The notes: a model not told the origin generated them from the letters alone. A DNA stretch of 64,000 bases from Apium graveolens (GCF_009905375.1 NC_133655.1:36756203-36820202); one strand, 5' to 3'; positions 43,248 through 54,701 are shown, counted from the first letter of the stretch. Translations and numbers: made by a program.

Positions 43248-46200
43248 TCACTGAGTCAATCTGAATCCATAATGATTCTTGACAAAGCTTGATATCAGCT
43301 TTTCTTCTTTAGTCCTCAGTACTTGAGAGAGTGTAGTCTTGACTTGCTTCATCTCTTCATTCTGACTTCCAATCTGGTAGATTGCAGTCCTTAAAGTAGA
43401 GATATAGTTTCTTTCTAAACCAGCTTTCAGTCTTATTACCCTAGGATGAGAAGAATCTTCATTGTAGCATAAACATTTCTCATTCAGTAACACTTCAAGC
43501 TTAGAAGAATCCTTCTTCATTGGAATCTCACTTCCATCATCTTCAAAAATATTATGAATGAATTCTGTAACTCTTAAACCAGAAATTCTTGCTTTATCTC
43601 TGATGGTCTTCAATATGAAATTTGACCATCTCCTGGTAATATCAGACTTTACCTCTAAAAGGTAATGAAAGAATTGAAGTTCTTTCAATGATTTGTTTAG
43701 CACATCTGATTCTGACATCTGATATGTCCTTCCATCTTCAAGAAATAGAATCAGATTTTCCATGACATTGTGCTTGTCATGAGCATCCAGTACCACTTGA
43801 ACAGAGATAATCTCATCAAGGTGTTTCTGTTTAACATCTTCAAGAGGTCTGTCAGTCAATAGAAATGGATCTCTAGTAGCAACTTCAACTCCTGTTTTGA
43901 TCTTTGCTTCATCAGAACCTAGTCCAACCCTGTCTCTTGGTTTTCTACCATTTAACCCAATAGTCATGAAAGTAGACATCAATTGGCTTTTCTTTGGATC
44001 TGATGGTTTGACATTTTTCCACAGAAGTTTCTTTTTATCAGCTACTTCCATCTTGTCTAAATCAACTTGAGCATTATCAGAGGTTGATGTCTTGATGACT
44101 TTATCAGAACTTGTTGTTTCTGTTATAGCTTGCTGTTCTTCACTCTGAACAACTTGATCCTTGTCAGAGATTGTCTTTGATTCTTCAGAAATCTTCTTTC
44201 TTTTCAGAGTTTTAACATCCTTATCTTCAGCAAGAGTGTCATCAGTAACTTGAACCATTTTGCACACAGGTTTTATCAGGATTTGAGAAATTTTCATCTT
44301 CTGTGGCTTGATTGGTTCATCAACTTTTCCTTTCCCTTTGTCTTTGGGATCAATCTCAGATTGTGATCTTATTTTGGGCTTTGATGCCTCAGTATTTGAC
44401 TTCTCCTTGATCACAATGCCTTTTACCTTAGGCCTTGGAGGTTTTTTTGCAGCAGAAGCTTTTGGCTTTAGATTTGTCTCTTCAGCTTTAAATCTAGCTT
44501 CTTCCTCCTTGAGATTTTCCAAATCTATTTCTGGATTATGCTTCAGAAATAATCTTCTAGCAATTTCCTCATCAAGTGTCTGAATCATGGGATCCTTGTA
44601 GTAGACTATAGTCTGCTTTCCCTTGAGCTTTAGAGTTTGCATGAACTTTTGAGAATCTTGACTTCCACCTTGTATCAGAACATCAGGCTTTGTCATCAAA
44701 CTTTGCTCATCAGAACTTGATATCTGATTTTGAGTATCAGTACTTGCTATCAGATTTTGAGTTTGAGCAGCTTCAGAACTTGTCTTCTTTTGAATTGAAG
44801 ATTTGCTTGCATCAGTAATTAGTTTCACTTTGCTGATTTGCCTTTTACCTTGAACTTGATCTCTACCCTTGCTAGGGTTTCCCTGGTCATCAGCTTCATC
44901 ATCTTTCTTCTTCAGTATTTGATCATTAGAGCATTTAGACTTAACTATCTTCTCCCCCTTTTTGGCATCATCTGATAGTAGGAGTGAGAGAAGAAGTTCC
45001 ACTGAAGATTAATATCAGTCAATTGAGCCTGTTGAGAAGCTTGATTAGCCAGGACCTCAGAGATTTGGGCCTGTTGCTTCTCTTGAGCTTTCTCAATTGC
45101 TTCTACCTTTTCAGAAATAGGTCTGATAAACCTCTTTTTGTCAAGCTTGGTCTCCATATCTAGCTTTTCAGCTTTTTCAAGAAGCTTATCAACCTTTTCT
45201 TGAGTTTGTGAGTGTAGACCTTGAAGGTTCTTGGTAGATAGATCAGTGATCTTGAGCCGTGTCTTAATATCAGAATTTATCACAAGCTCATCAGCTTTAG
45301 CAATGTGCTCTTTCCGAACTTTAGAGCTTGGAATGAAATCTAAATCATTCCACTTCTTGGTCCACTCTACTCCGCTATGAGTTTCATCCCATGGTACAGG
45401 CGCATCTTGTTCAACAAATTTCTTGACCAATGCTTCCTTTCCAAGTACATGAGCTGGAGTATGAACAGAAATACTGTCTTCAGAACTTGAAGAAGACTCG
45501 GTATGTTCTGACAGCACTAGAGTGTGTGAAGCAACTGGAGATTCAGGAACAACTTCTTCTAAATTCTGAGCATCAGAATTTATCTCCAGAATTGGTGTTG
45601 TTGGTATCCCAGCATCAGCATTTAAGATTGGAGAATTATCAGTAGATAGTTGAGCTGCTGTAGGAGCTGCCAAATACTGAATATTAGGAATATGCAGCCT
45701 ATTGATGTCAATTTTAGGACTTAAGCCTGAATCTTCAACTATAACATCTTCATGAAGAGGAGAAACGGGAGATGTAACCACTGTATCCTGAACAGTGTCT
45801 TTGTCATTAGTTGGAGGTGGCAGAGATTCAATGATAATTGGCTCTTTTGAGATCAGAGATTCCTGATCTCCTTCCTCGGCTTCTTCAGTATCTTCTGATG
45901 GAGGCTTAGCCAAATGCCTCTTAGCCCTCATTTTCTTTAATCTCCTTGCTAGTGAAGGAGTTGCTTTATCATCAGAGTTTACAGTTCTCTTTCTCTTGAA
46001 GGTATCAGAACTTTGAACTGCAGTTGCTTTCTGAAAATCCACAGTTTCAGCTTCAACTGTCACAGGTTCTGATGCATGAACCTGTGCTTCCTCTTCATCA
46101 TCAGATTCATCCCTGAGAATCATCTTTCTTTTCTTTTGTGGAGGTTGAGGAACAGACTTTTCCCTCTTAGGTTTGGAAGATGAAGGTCTGATGGTATGTG

Positions 46201-47162
46201 CTGATGGTTGTTGTTGTGAGGATTGAGCTGATGATTGGAAGTAAGTTCTGATTGTGGGTTGAGTTGGTTCCGGTTGAGAAGTTTGAGGTGTTTGTGTAGT
46301 TATGGTAGGTGATGATGGAGGTTGGGTTGGTAGTTTATCAGTATATATGGAGGTGTAAGTGTTTGGGTCAGAGTTTACCAAAAACTGTTTGACAGATGTA
46401 GGAATTTGGAGGGGTCTCAAAACAGTTTTCTTATTATCAGTAGATAATAAGTCGGTAAATGCTCTCTTAGCAAGTTTAAAAGGTGAAATTAACTCACTTG
46501 CAAGTTGTGGTGCATCAGAGCAACAAAAACTGTATAATAGCTGACAGAATCTAGCAAAATAGACTGTATTTCTATCTTCTGTCATCCTATCACCAATAAA
46601 ACCTAGTACAACACTAGCATAATCAAAATGAGATTGAGTAATTAAAGCATACCCAATTTGCTGACTTAGGATAGGAATTGCACCAAAATTTGAACACTTA
46701 TTTACAAAAGTCCTGGTGATGCAGTCAAAGAAGAAACTCCATTCCCTCCTTATGTTGGGTCTCTTCAACTGTCCCGGCTTTGCCAGAGTTTTCTCATAGC
46801 CCAGATTGGCCATTAGCTGTTGAAGAGCTGGCTCTTCAACTGTTGAATATGTGCAGTTTTCTGGTAGATGGAGTGCTTGTCGAACTATGGCCAAAGTCAC
46901 CACATGGGCATCCTTCCCTGTTGTAAATACAATACTTGGAGACCCATTGCCACCACCATCATCATAAACTCCTGACCTCCAGAATTCCAGCACTTGAGTC
47001 CCTGAGATTGTGTCTGGTTGAGTCAGCATAACCTATTTCACTTCGAGACAAAAAGTCTTGGATAAAGTGAAGTTCTGATGGAGCTTCATCCTTAGAGAGA
47101 ATAGCTGAGTAGTTGTTAGGAACAAACTTAGCTCCATTAAAAATAACATCTTTTGGTGCCAT
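43248..47162 (-). pseudogene. Element E1 extra ORF, two frameshifts
   Basis: About 1305 codons of reading run from MAPKDVIFNGAKFVPNNYSA (47162) to FRLTQ (43248), broken by single frameshifts near 47030 and 45000. The N-terminal domain has VLEFWRSGVYDDGG, IVFTTGKDAHVVTLAIVRQALHLPE, RREWSFFFDCITRTFVNKCSNF and NTVYFARFCQLLYSFCC. This is the same pattern as in F's extra ORF. A long Ser/Thr/Pro/Glu-rich region with SSD repeats follows, then a coiled coil (KLDMETKLDKKRF...EKAQEKQQAQI). A Lys-rich region and a conserved-looking C-terminus (LEDVKQKHLDEIISVQVV...RWSNFILKTIRDKA) close it. No transmembrane segment is seen. Its function is not known to me. Confidence 0.78.
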
Positions 47163-47498
47163 TTCTGTTAAAAATCAAGTGAGAAAAAAAGTGTTTGCAA
47201 GGTGTTTGATAAAATGCCTGTATGAAAAAGAGTTTCAGAGAATATTAGTGGGTGAGATAAAATAAGAGAGATAAGAGAATGAGAGAAGTAGGTAAAAGAT
47301 TGTAAAATCTTTTAACTTTTTTATTTATATAGCCCATGTGAAGTATGGCAGACAGTTTACACCTGGCAATATGTGAACATTCAATAGTTAAAGCAGGAGT
47401 TAGTGGGTACGGGAAATAAGTAATAATTATTGTGCACATGCAGTTTTTCAAGACAAACACGTTTACCACTAACCCAAAGGATTATGACTGTTTTTATC
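47163..47498 (-). other. Element E1 leader upstream of the extra ORF
   Basis: These 336 bases hold no ORF of note and are cut by E2. A TATA-like TATATAAATAAAAA on the minus strand (about 47318-47332) could belong to a promoter for the extra ORF. This is inference only. Confidence 0.4.
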
Positions 47499-48112
47499 TG
47501 TTAGATATATTTGATAATGTCATGACTAATATGATTTGTGTTTAGTTTTCAGATCTTACTTAACAGGAAAAATCAGTACTTAACTAGAAATCAGTACTTA
47601 TACTGAAGTCAGAACTTAAGATATCAGAACTTAAGTTGTCAGAACTTAAGTTATCATGAGATATTTATCAGGAGAAAATATCAGGACTTAAGGAGACTTT
47701 TACATAAGGAAGGTGGCTGATTGAAAGGAAAGAAGATCAAGACAAACGCAAGAAGAGATATGCATGAAGAAGGAATTCTATGAAGAATAGAATACTTGGA
47801 AGAAAAGATAACTAGTTGATATATTTTAGGAAGCAGAATTATATTCCATATCAATTAGAATTTATCTTGTAACTGTGTAGTATATAAGAACAGACATAGG
47901 GTTTACATTATATGTGTTATCATAATCGAAGTTATTATTCATTGTAACCCTAGCAGCTCTCGTGATAAGTTGTTCATCACTGAGAGATGACAGTTCCATA
48001 TTGTAACAGAGTTTATTGTGTTAAATAAAATCTATTTTCTGTGTTCTTATATTCGATTTGATTGTGATAAACACTGTATTCAACCCCCTTTTACAGTGTG
48101 TGAGACCTAACA
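47499..48112 (+). repeat. Element E2 5' LTR
   Basis: It runs TGTTAGATATATTTGATAATG...TATTCAACCCCCTTTTACAG...GACCTAACA, 614 bp. A TATA box is at 47881 (TATATAAG). The U3 part carries the TCAGAACTTAAG cluster. Confidence 0.9.
47553..47700 (+). repeat. TCAGAACTTAAG motif cluster in E2 LTR
   Basis: About eight copies of TCAG(A/T)(A/C)CTTA(A) occur. Three of them are in strict 15-base tandem (47611-47656). The word contains the palindrome CTTAAG. Its reverse, AAGTTCTGA, is repeated inside gag, the pol linker and E1's extra ORF. Confidence 0.85.
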
Positions 48113-48114
48113 AG

Positions 48115-48126
48115 TGGTATCAGAGC
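48115..48126 (+). other. Element E2 primer binding site
   Basis: TGGTATCAGAGC lies two bases after the LTR end, the initiator tRNA-Met type. Confidence 0.9.
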
Positions 48127-48168
48127 AGATCTGTTAACACACAAACAGTTTAAGATCCAAAAACAATC

Positions 48169-50499
48169 ATGTCTGAAGAAGAACAAACACCAACCAAGCC
48201 CACCAAAACTGAAGAACCTCCAAAGACTCAAATCTATAATCGATATGAGACTATTAGAGTTCCCATACTGAAACCATCTGAATATCCCATATGGAAGGTG
48301 GGGATGTCTATGCTTCTGGAAGCTACAGATCCAGAATGCCTTGACAGAATCAATGAAAGACCACACAAGCCAACCAAACTCTCTGTTGTAGTTGCAGGTG
48401 AACCATCAAAGTCTGTTCCAAAGGAGAAGAGTGATTACACTGCTGAAGATATCTCATCGATTGCTAAGGATGCTAAGGTACGACACTTGCTGCATAGTGC
48501 CATTGATAATGTCATGTCAAATAGGGTAATTAACTGCAGCAAGACTGCAAAGGAGATATGGGATGCCTTGGAGACAAGTTTCCAGGGAACTGATTCAATT
48601 AAGAAGAACAGGAAGACTATACTCACTCAATAGTATGAGCACTTTGACTCAAAACCTGATGAATCATTGACTGGTTTATATGACAGATTTGTCAAACTCT
48701 TGAATGATTTGTCACTAGTTGACAAGGAATATGATCTTGAAGATTCAAATCTTAAATTCCTGTTAGCTCTTCCTAAAAGTTGGGATTTGAAGGCCACCAC
48801 TATAAGAGACAACTATAATCTTGAAGAAACAACTCTTGATGAAATTTATGGGATGCTCAAAACTCATGAACTTGAGATGGAACAAAGAAGCAAGAGAAAT
48901 AGAAGAAAGTCAAGGATAGTTGCTCTAAAGGCTGAGGACGACTTCCCCAAAGCAGCTGCCTCAAGAAAAGGCAAAGGAAAAGCTCTCATCACAAAGTCTG
49001 ATACTCAGTCATCAAGTTCTGATAGTGATGATGACTTAGAAACTGAAAGCTTACCTAAGATGGATGCTGATGAAGAGATGATGAAGCTGTGTGCTCTTAT
49101 GGTGAAAGGAATCACAAGGATTGCATACAGGAAATTCATAAAGGGAAAAAAAATTTCCAGAAAAGGTGCAAGTTCTGATAAGAAGCGTTTCAGAAAATCT
49201 GAAGGCAAAGGAGGAAAGTCTGACAGAGGAGATTACTCAAATGTCAAGTGCTACAATTGTGGTGAGAAAGGCCACATATCTCCTAATTGCAAGAAAGTGA
49301 AGAGTGACAAAGGCAAGGCTCTTGTCACAAAGAAGAAAAGCTGGACAGACACTTCAGATTCTGAAAGTGAGGTGAACTATGCCTTGATGGCAAATGCTGA
49401 TAGCAGTTCTGATAATGCTGAGTTAAAGGTACCTCAAACTACTTATGCCTTTCATACTGATGATACTACAGAGTTGAGAAGATATCTTAAAACCATGTTC
49501 ATTAGTTATAGAGATCAAACTATAACATGTGAAAGATTAACTTCTAAAAATTTTGCTTATAAAAAAAGGAATGATTATTTAGAAAAAGAGTTAGTCATGT
49601 TCCATCAAACTCAGAATGATAGAGATGATGCCTTTTATGTTAGGGATGAAGTACTTAAAATAAATGAATCTCTAAAAACTGAGTTAGAAAAGGAAAGAGA
49701 GATTATCAGGACTTGGACTAACTCTGGCAGAACAACTCAGAATTTGTTAAGTACTAGAAACTGGAAAGAAGGCTTAGGTTATGGAGATGATAAGAATGAT
49801 AAGGGAACTGTAGAAATTGAGCCTATAGTTGTTAAACAAAAGCCAAAGGTAAATCATGTTAAGCTTGTAGCTGTAAAGTCTGATATTGATAAATCAGAAG
49901 TTAAAGAGAAATTAACTTCTGACAAACCAAAAGAGGATAAGCCAACTGAAGTTAACATAGGCCTAATGACAAAGAAGCAGCTTAAGCATAAGCTGAAAGA
50001 TGTTAAGAATGTAAACAAGGTAAAGCTCCCTAGGAAAAATAGGAATGGAAAGGAAGGTGTGAATAAAAGTAATGATTATAAGCCTGTTCCTAATGCTCCT
50101 AGAAAGAAATTTTATAATTGTGGAAATTCTAACCATCTGGCTTCTTTTTGCAGGAAAAATAAGAACATAAACTCCTTACCTGCAAAGTCAGGAGTTAAGA
50201 GTTAGTCTGTTAGATATAGGCCACAAAATCCTTGTTTTCATTGTGGTAGTTTATGGCATTCCATTTATACTTGTAAGGAATATCATAGTTTGTACTATGA
50301 TTATTATCAAATAAAACCTTCTTTAAAGAAAGTTAGCATTATTCCTTCTAGTGTAAGTTCTGATGCAAAGTCTGATAGTGTAAATGCTGATAAGAAAAAT
50401 GTTAACATAAACTCTGATGCTAAATCCGCTGCAAATGTTAACAAACTTAATAAGGCCAAAGGATCCAAGCAAGTCTGGGTCCTTAAAACTAATCATTAG
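48169..50499 (+). pseudogene. Element E2 gag, two stops
   Basis: ATG 48169 opens MSEEEQTPTKPTKTEEPPK. Capsid blocks follow: YPIWKVGMSMLLEATDPE, NCSKTAKEIWDALETSFQG, a TAG at 48631, LTGLYDRFVKLLNDL, SNLKFLLALPKSW and LDEIYGMLKTHELEME. There are three zinc-knuckle positions: CYNCGEKGHISPNC (about 49250), a second with the first Cys lost (FYNCGNSNHLASFC, about 50113) and CFHCGSLWHSIYTC (about 50233). A TAG at 50203 lies between the last two. A coiled-coil-like segment spans about 49530-49700. The frame ends WVLKTNH at 50497. Only two nonsense changes break it, so it is a fairly young copy. Confidence 0.88.
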
Positions 50500-50518
50500 T
50501 GGTCTTTGTAATTGCAGG
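50500..50518 (+). promoter_or_regulatory. Splice-acceptor-like site at E2 gag/pol junction
   Basis: GGTCTTTGTAATTGCAG|G ends at 50517, between gag stop 50497 and the first protease codons. Here gag and pol are in the same frame with two stops between, unlike B and F. Pol has no ATG at its start. Confidence 0.5.
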
Positions 50519-52280
50519 GCAACAGGAAAAATATCATAGTTCTGGACAGTGGATGTTCAGGACATATGACTGGAAATAAAGCCCTGCTATCAGACTTTGT
50601 GGAGAAAGCTGGCCCAAGTGTTTCTTATGGAGATGGCAACATGGGAAAAACTTTGGGATATGGAAATATCAATCTGGGGAATGTCATCATTGAAAAAGTA
50701 GCTCTAGTCTCAGGACTTAAACACAATTTGCTGAGTGTTAGTCAAATCTGTGATAGAGGTTATCATGTGGATTTCTTTGAAGAACACTGTGAAGTTGTAA
50801 GCAAATCTACAGGCAAAGTTGTTCTGAAAGGATACAGGCATGGTAACATTTATTAAGCCAAGCTTTCAACAAGTACTGATGGTTCTGCAATCTGTCTGTT
50901 AAGTAGAGCATCAATTGAAGAAAACTGGAATTGGCACAAGAAACTCTCTCATTTAAATTTCAACAATATAAATGAACTAGTCAAGAAAGATCTTGTGAGA
51001 GGTTTGCCAAAATCAGTATTTGCTCCTGATGGCCTTTGTGGCTCCTCTCAAAAGGAAAAACAAAGAAAATCTTCATTTAAGAGCAAGACTGAATCTTCAA
51101 TTCTTGAGCCTTATCACCTACTACATGTTGATCTATTTGGTCCAGTGAATGTCATGTCTATTGCAAAGAAGAAATATGATATGGTCATAGTGGATGAGTT
51201 CACCAGATATATATGGGTGTATTTCTTGCACACAAAAAGCGAAACTACATCTATCTTGATTGATCATGTCAAACAACTGGATAAAGTGGTTAAAGACTCT
51301 GTGAAAATCATAAGAAGTGATAATGGCACTAAGTTCAAGAATTTGATTATGGAAGAGTTCTGCAAAGACCAAGGAATCAAGCATGAATTCTTTGCTCCCG
51401 GAACTCCACAGCAAAATGGAGTGGTTGAAAGAAAGAATAGAACTCTCATTGAAGCTGCACGAACTATGCTTGATGAGGCAAAGTTACCAACCTATTTTTG
51501 GGCTGAAGCTGTGCAGACTGCTTGTTTTACTCAAAATGCAACACTCATTAACAAGCATGGAAAGACACCATATGAGATGGTGAAGAAAAAGAAGCCAAAT
51601 ATGAAGTATTTTCATGTATTTGGATGCAAGTGTTTTGTTCTTAAGACTCATCCTGAACAGCTATCCAAATTTGATTTAAAAGCTGATGAAGGAATTTTTG
51701 TTGGATATCCACTTTCCACAAAAGTCTTCAGAGTCTACAATTTAAGAACAAGGGTTGTCATGGAATCTATCAATGTCTCTTTTGATGATAAGAAGATTAC
51801 AGGACTTGAAGATTTCAATGATCATGATCAGCTGAGATTTGAGAATGAAGTTTTAAATTCTGATACTGTAAATCCTGACAATCTAAATCCTGACAGTCTA
51901 AATCCTGATACTGCAAACTCTGATGGATTAAACTCTGATGTTATTGAACCTGTGGTGACTACGCCAAAGGAAGATGCACCTGTGCAGGGGGAGCATACTG
52001 AAGATACAACCACATCTCAAGAAGCATCAGAACCTACAACTGGCTCTTCAAGTTCTGATTCATCAAGTTCTGATGGGCCAAGTTCTGATAATTCTGGGAA
52101 CTCCAATTTTGAAGGATCCAACTCAGAGAGCATAATTTCAGGGGGAGCATCAGAAAAGGTTGATGAAGACAGCATGGATCATGGGGGAGCATCCAGTTCT
52201 AGAGAAAACCTTCCATCTGCAAGGAAGTGGACTAAAGCACATACACCTAATTTAATTATTGGAAATCCTGATGCAGGTGT
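50512..52280 (+). pseudogene. Element E2 pol: protease, integrase, linker
   Basis: Protease has VLDSGCSGHMTGN. A TAA at 50854 follows GNIY. The pre-integrase zinc region ([11 protein letters not shown]...GLCGSSQKEKQ) has lost its Cys pair. The integrase core is complete: [20 protein letters not shown] and [11 protein letters not shown] carry D, D and E. The linker (51840-52200) is very acidic and Ser-rich, with repeats such as NPDSLNPDT and SSSSD encoded by AGTTCTGAT words. The last codons before C2 are the RKWTKAHTPNLIIGN block that precedes RT. Confidence 0.88.
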
Positions 52281-53575
52281 TGAAGGGTTTTTAGCACATA
52301 AATGCAGCAAAAACGTAAATTTAAATCTTAAAAAAAACCGAAACCCTTCGCAGGATCCATGCGAAAAATAATATTTAATTCGTAGTTCAGTATGTTTACC
52401 TTAAGAAGCTTTACGTTAATGGAAAGATGGAGGTCTTTAATGGCGATCCAAAAATGATGAACGGAGATCCTTAGCAGCTGGCTGCTCCTCAAGTGTGAAG
52501 CACTCCACCGGTATCCACTAAGAAAATGATGTAATGAAGGAGGAGGAGATGGAGAGAATTAGGGTTTTGTAAATCTTTTTGGTTAAGGTAAAAATAGGGT
52601 CTATAATAGTATATTTATAGGCAAAATTTTCATCTGAAAATTTTCCCATAAAATATTATTATTATTAACCCTTTATTATTCTCATTAATAATTAAAACAC
52701 CTTTTAATTATTAATCCTTTTTCTAAACACTTTAGAAATAATTCTCTCTCTTGATTTAATTTCCAAAAATTAAATTCTTAATTAATAATATTAAGAACCT
52801 TTTCTTAATTAATTTATAATCAATAAAATCTCATTTAATCAATTATTAAATTTGCCAATTAATTATTTATTTCATAAATAAATAATTATCAGCCATTATT
52901 AATTAATTCCTCCACCATTAAATCATTCTCTTTTATGGTGTGACCCTGTAGGTTCAATATTAAGCCAGTAGTAGAAATAAATAATAATAAAACTATTTTA
53001 TCATTATTTATATAAATTCTCTAATTCATTAAATATGATTAATTAATTAATTATATTTATTCTACATCGTGAGGGATACTTCTCAGCATATCGCGACTAT
53101 CCGGATAATACGAATTCACTGCTTAGAATACCAAGAACCTATTCAGTGAGTAGTTACCGTACAATTAATTCCTTCTACCCTGCAATGTCATGATTAAATA
53201 CAAGGTATGGGACTTGTGTCAAGTCTATCTTATTTAATCACTTGCTTTCCCATTCACTATGCTTAGTTCTATTTAATGTAAATTAGAAACTCATTTCTAA
53301 TTTCATTCACTCTGGCCAAAGATTCTTGAACTAACATAAGTGGAACAGCATTGAACATTCTCTTCCTACACTGGAAGGGGTAGATCCTTTATTGATCATA
53401 CACTATCTTCGTGTACAAATTCCTTTACCCAGTAGAACCCTTATAATTGTCCCTTGAGACTAAGAACTAAACCAAAGCATAGTTCAGTGTAAACAAGATG
53501 ACTATGATGACCTCAAGTCTAAGGATACTTGTACAACTATCACTATATGAACAACTGCTGACACGTGAGTGAACT
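52281..53575 (-). mobile_element. C2: LTR of element C family, cut by F
   Basis: It starts TGAAGGGTTTTTAGC at 52281 and is colinear with the element C LTRs up to ACACGTGAGTGAAC, where element F starts. About 400 bases of the LTR should follow F beyond the window. It could be a solo LTR or the end of a whole element; the window does not tell. The expected TSD word on the left is ggtgt (52276-52280). Confidence 0.85.
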
Positions 53576-53930
53576 TGTTATTCCTAGAAGACTAACAATG
53601 AGATTTACAGAAGGGGGGTTGAATGTAAATCTCAAAACTTTTTCAAGTTTTGAGCAGTTTATAAAGTTGTGTGTTCAAGAAGAACAAGTGTGTGAATTGC
53701 TTTAAGCTAATACAGACAGATATATATTCAAGCACAAATGTAAAGAACACAACAGACCTTAAAAACTTTTCTGGTGGATTTGTTGTTCCACCAGAGATGG
53801 TATATTAGAATATCTGTGTTCAACAATGTTGATCACAGCTGCATCCTAGTACAAACTAGATGAATTTTCTCTCAAGATATTTTTTTAACAGCTCTGGAAA
53901 AATCTATCTAATTACTAGCTTCTTCTTGGT

Positions 53931-53942
53931 TCATATATATTA
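53931..53942 (-). promoter_or_regulatory. TATA-like box of F LTR
   Basis: TAATATATATGA on the minus strand lies about 230 bases downstream of the motif array in the sense direction. This placement fits an LTR promoter with the array as upstream element. It is inferred from sequence only. Confidence 0.5.
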
Positions 53943-54173
53943 CCAAGTGTACAAGTGAAAAACAATATAAAATTACAATAGTAAAATAAGTTCTTCACTT
54001 GCTTCTTTTCCTGTTCACTCAAGTACTTTGTTGACTATTGCAACTTTGTAAAAGAAGAACGGCTGCTTTTTCTGTTGATCCTGAAATTCGGCTACCACAT
54101 CTCAGTTTTCTCTGTCAACCCACGTGCCTCTGCTTGTAGGTACAACTACCACTTATCAACGGCTGATTAGCAG

Positions 54174-54402
54174 AACATCCGTTGAAGCTTTCATCCGTTG
54201 ATGACTTCATCCGTTGAAGGATGTTATCCGTTGAAGCTTTCATCCGTTGATGCTCTCATCCGTTGAAGGATGTTATCCGTTGAAGCTTTCATCCGTTGAT
54301 GCTCTCATCCGTTGAAGGATGTTATCCGTTGAAGCTTTAGAGACATCCGTTGAAGCTTAGCTTCTCATCCGTTGAAGGTCTTTTAAGTCATCCGTTGATA
54401 CC
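54174..54402 (-). repeat. CATCCGTTGA motif array in F LTR (13 copies)
   Basis: On the plus strand the array reads (C/T)ATCCGTTGA(A/T)G with 16-17-base units. Three of these units form a higher-order 49-base repeat present about three times. Element sense is the reverse, TCAACGGATG. Two further motif copies in this LTR, in opposite directions, are at about 54580-54620. Confidence 0.9.
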
Positions 54403-54687
54403 ACTTCATTTATACAAAATTACAAGGCATAAAATATTTACAATTGGCCTTCCTATCTGCATATCATCTAGTAGTCAACATGACTCATAGTTTCTCTCAA
54501 CTTCTAAGAATTACAATTTTAAATACAGAGACTGAAATATGCTACAATACTAGACTTATTTCTAAGTAAAGCTACACCATCAACGGATAGCCAAAGTGGT
54601 CTTATCCGTTGAGGCTACAGACACTAAATTTCTACTTAAGTGTTTTGTTAAACATATCATCAAACTAATGCACATATATTCCTAACA

Positions 54688-54701
54688 ATCTCCCCCTATT
54701 T
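54688..54701 (-). other. Element F polypurine tract
   Basis: On the minus strand AAATAGGGGGAGAT stands next to the 3' LTR. Confidence 0.88.

Larger units (their letters stand above)
42562..47498 (-). mobile_element. Element E1, SIRE-like, 3' part only
   Basis: On the minus strand, the visible part is the extra ORF (47162 to 43248), PPT and 3' LTR (43109 to 42562). E2, a member of the same LTR family in opposite orientation, is inserted at 47499, upstream of the extra ORF. The gag and pol of E1 should lie beyond E2, outside the window. LTR family membership is shown by the shared TGTTAGATATATTTGA start and TCAGAACTTAAG motifs. Confidence 0.82.
47499..52280 (+). mobile_element. Element E2, SIRE-like, 5' half
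   Basis: It is inserted in E1 in the opposite direction. It shows LTR, PBS, gag and pol up to the integrase-RT linker, where C2 is inserted at 52281. The rest should lie right of the window. Expected TSD sequence on the left is ttatc. Confidence 0.85.
53576..54687 (-). repeat. Element F 3' LTR
   Basis: On the minus strand it reads TGTTAGGAATATATG...CATTCAACCCCCCTTCTG...CTAGGAATAACA, 1112 bp. A TATA-like TAATATATATGA is at 53931-53942 on the minus strand, downstream (in the sense direction) of the CAACGGAT motif array. Single extra motif copies are near 54582-54615. Confidence 0.88.

Noticed and set aside
42562..48112. One element with inverted LTRs (E1 LTR and E2 LTR as a pair)
   Set aside because: The LTRs face opposite ways, gag-pol follows the right one with its own PBS, and the extra ORF plus PPT belong to the left one. 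Two separate insertions explain this better.
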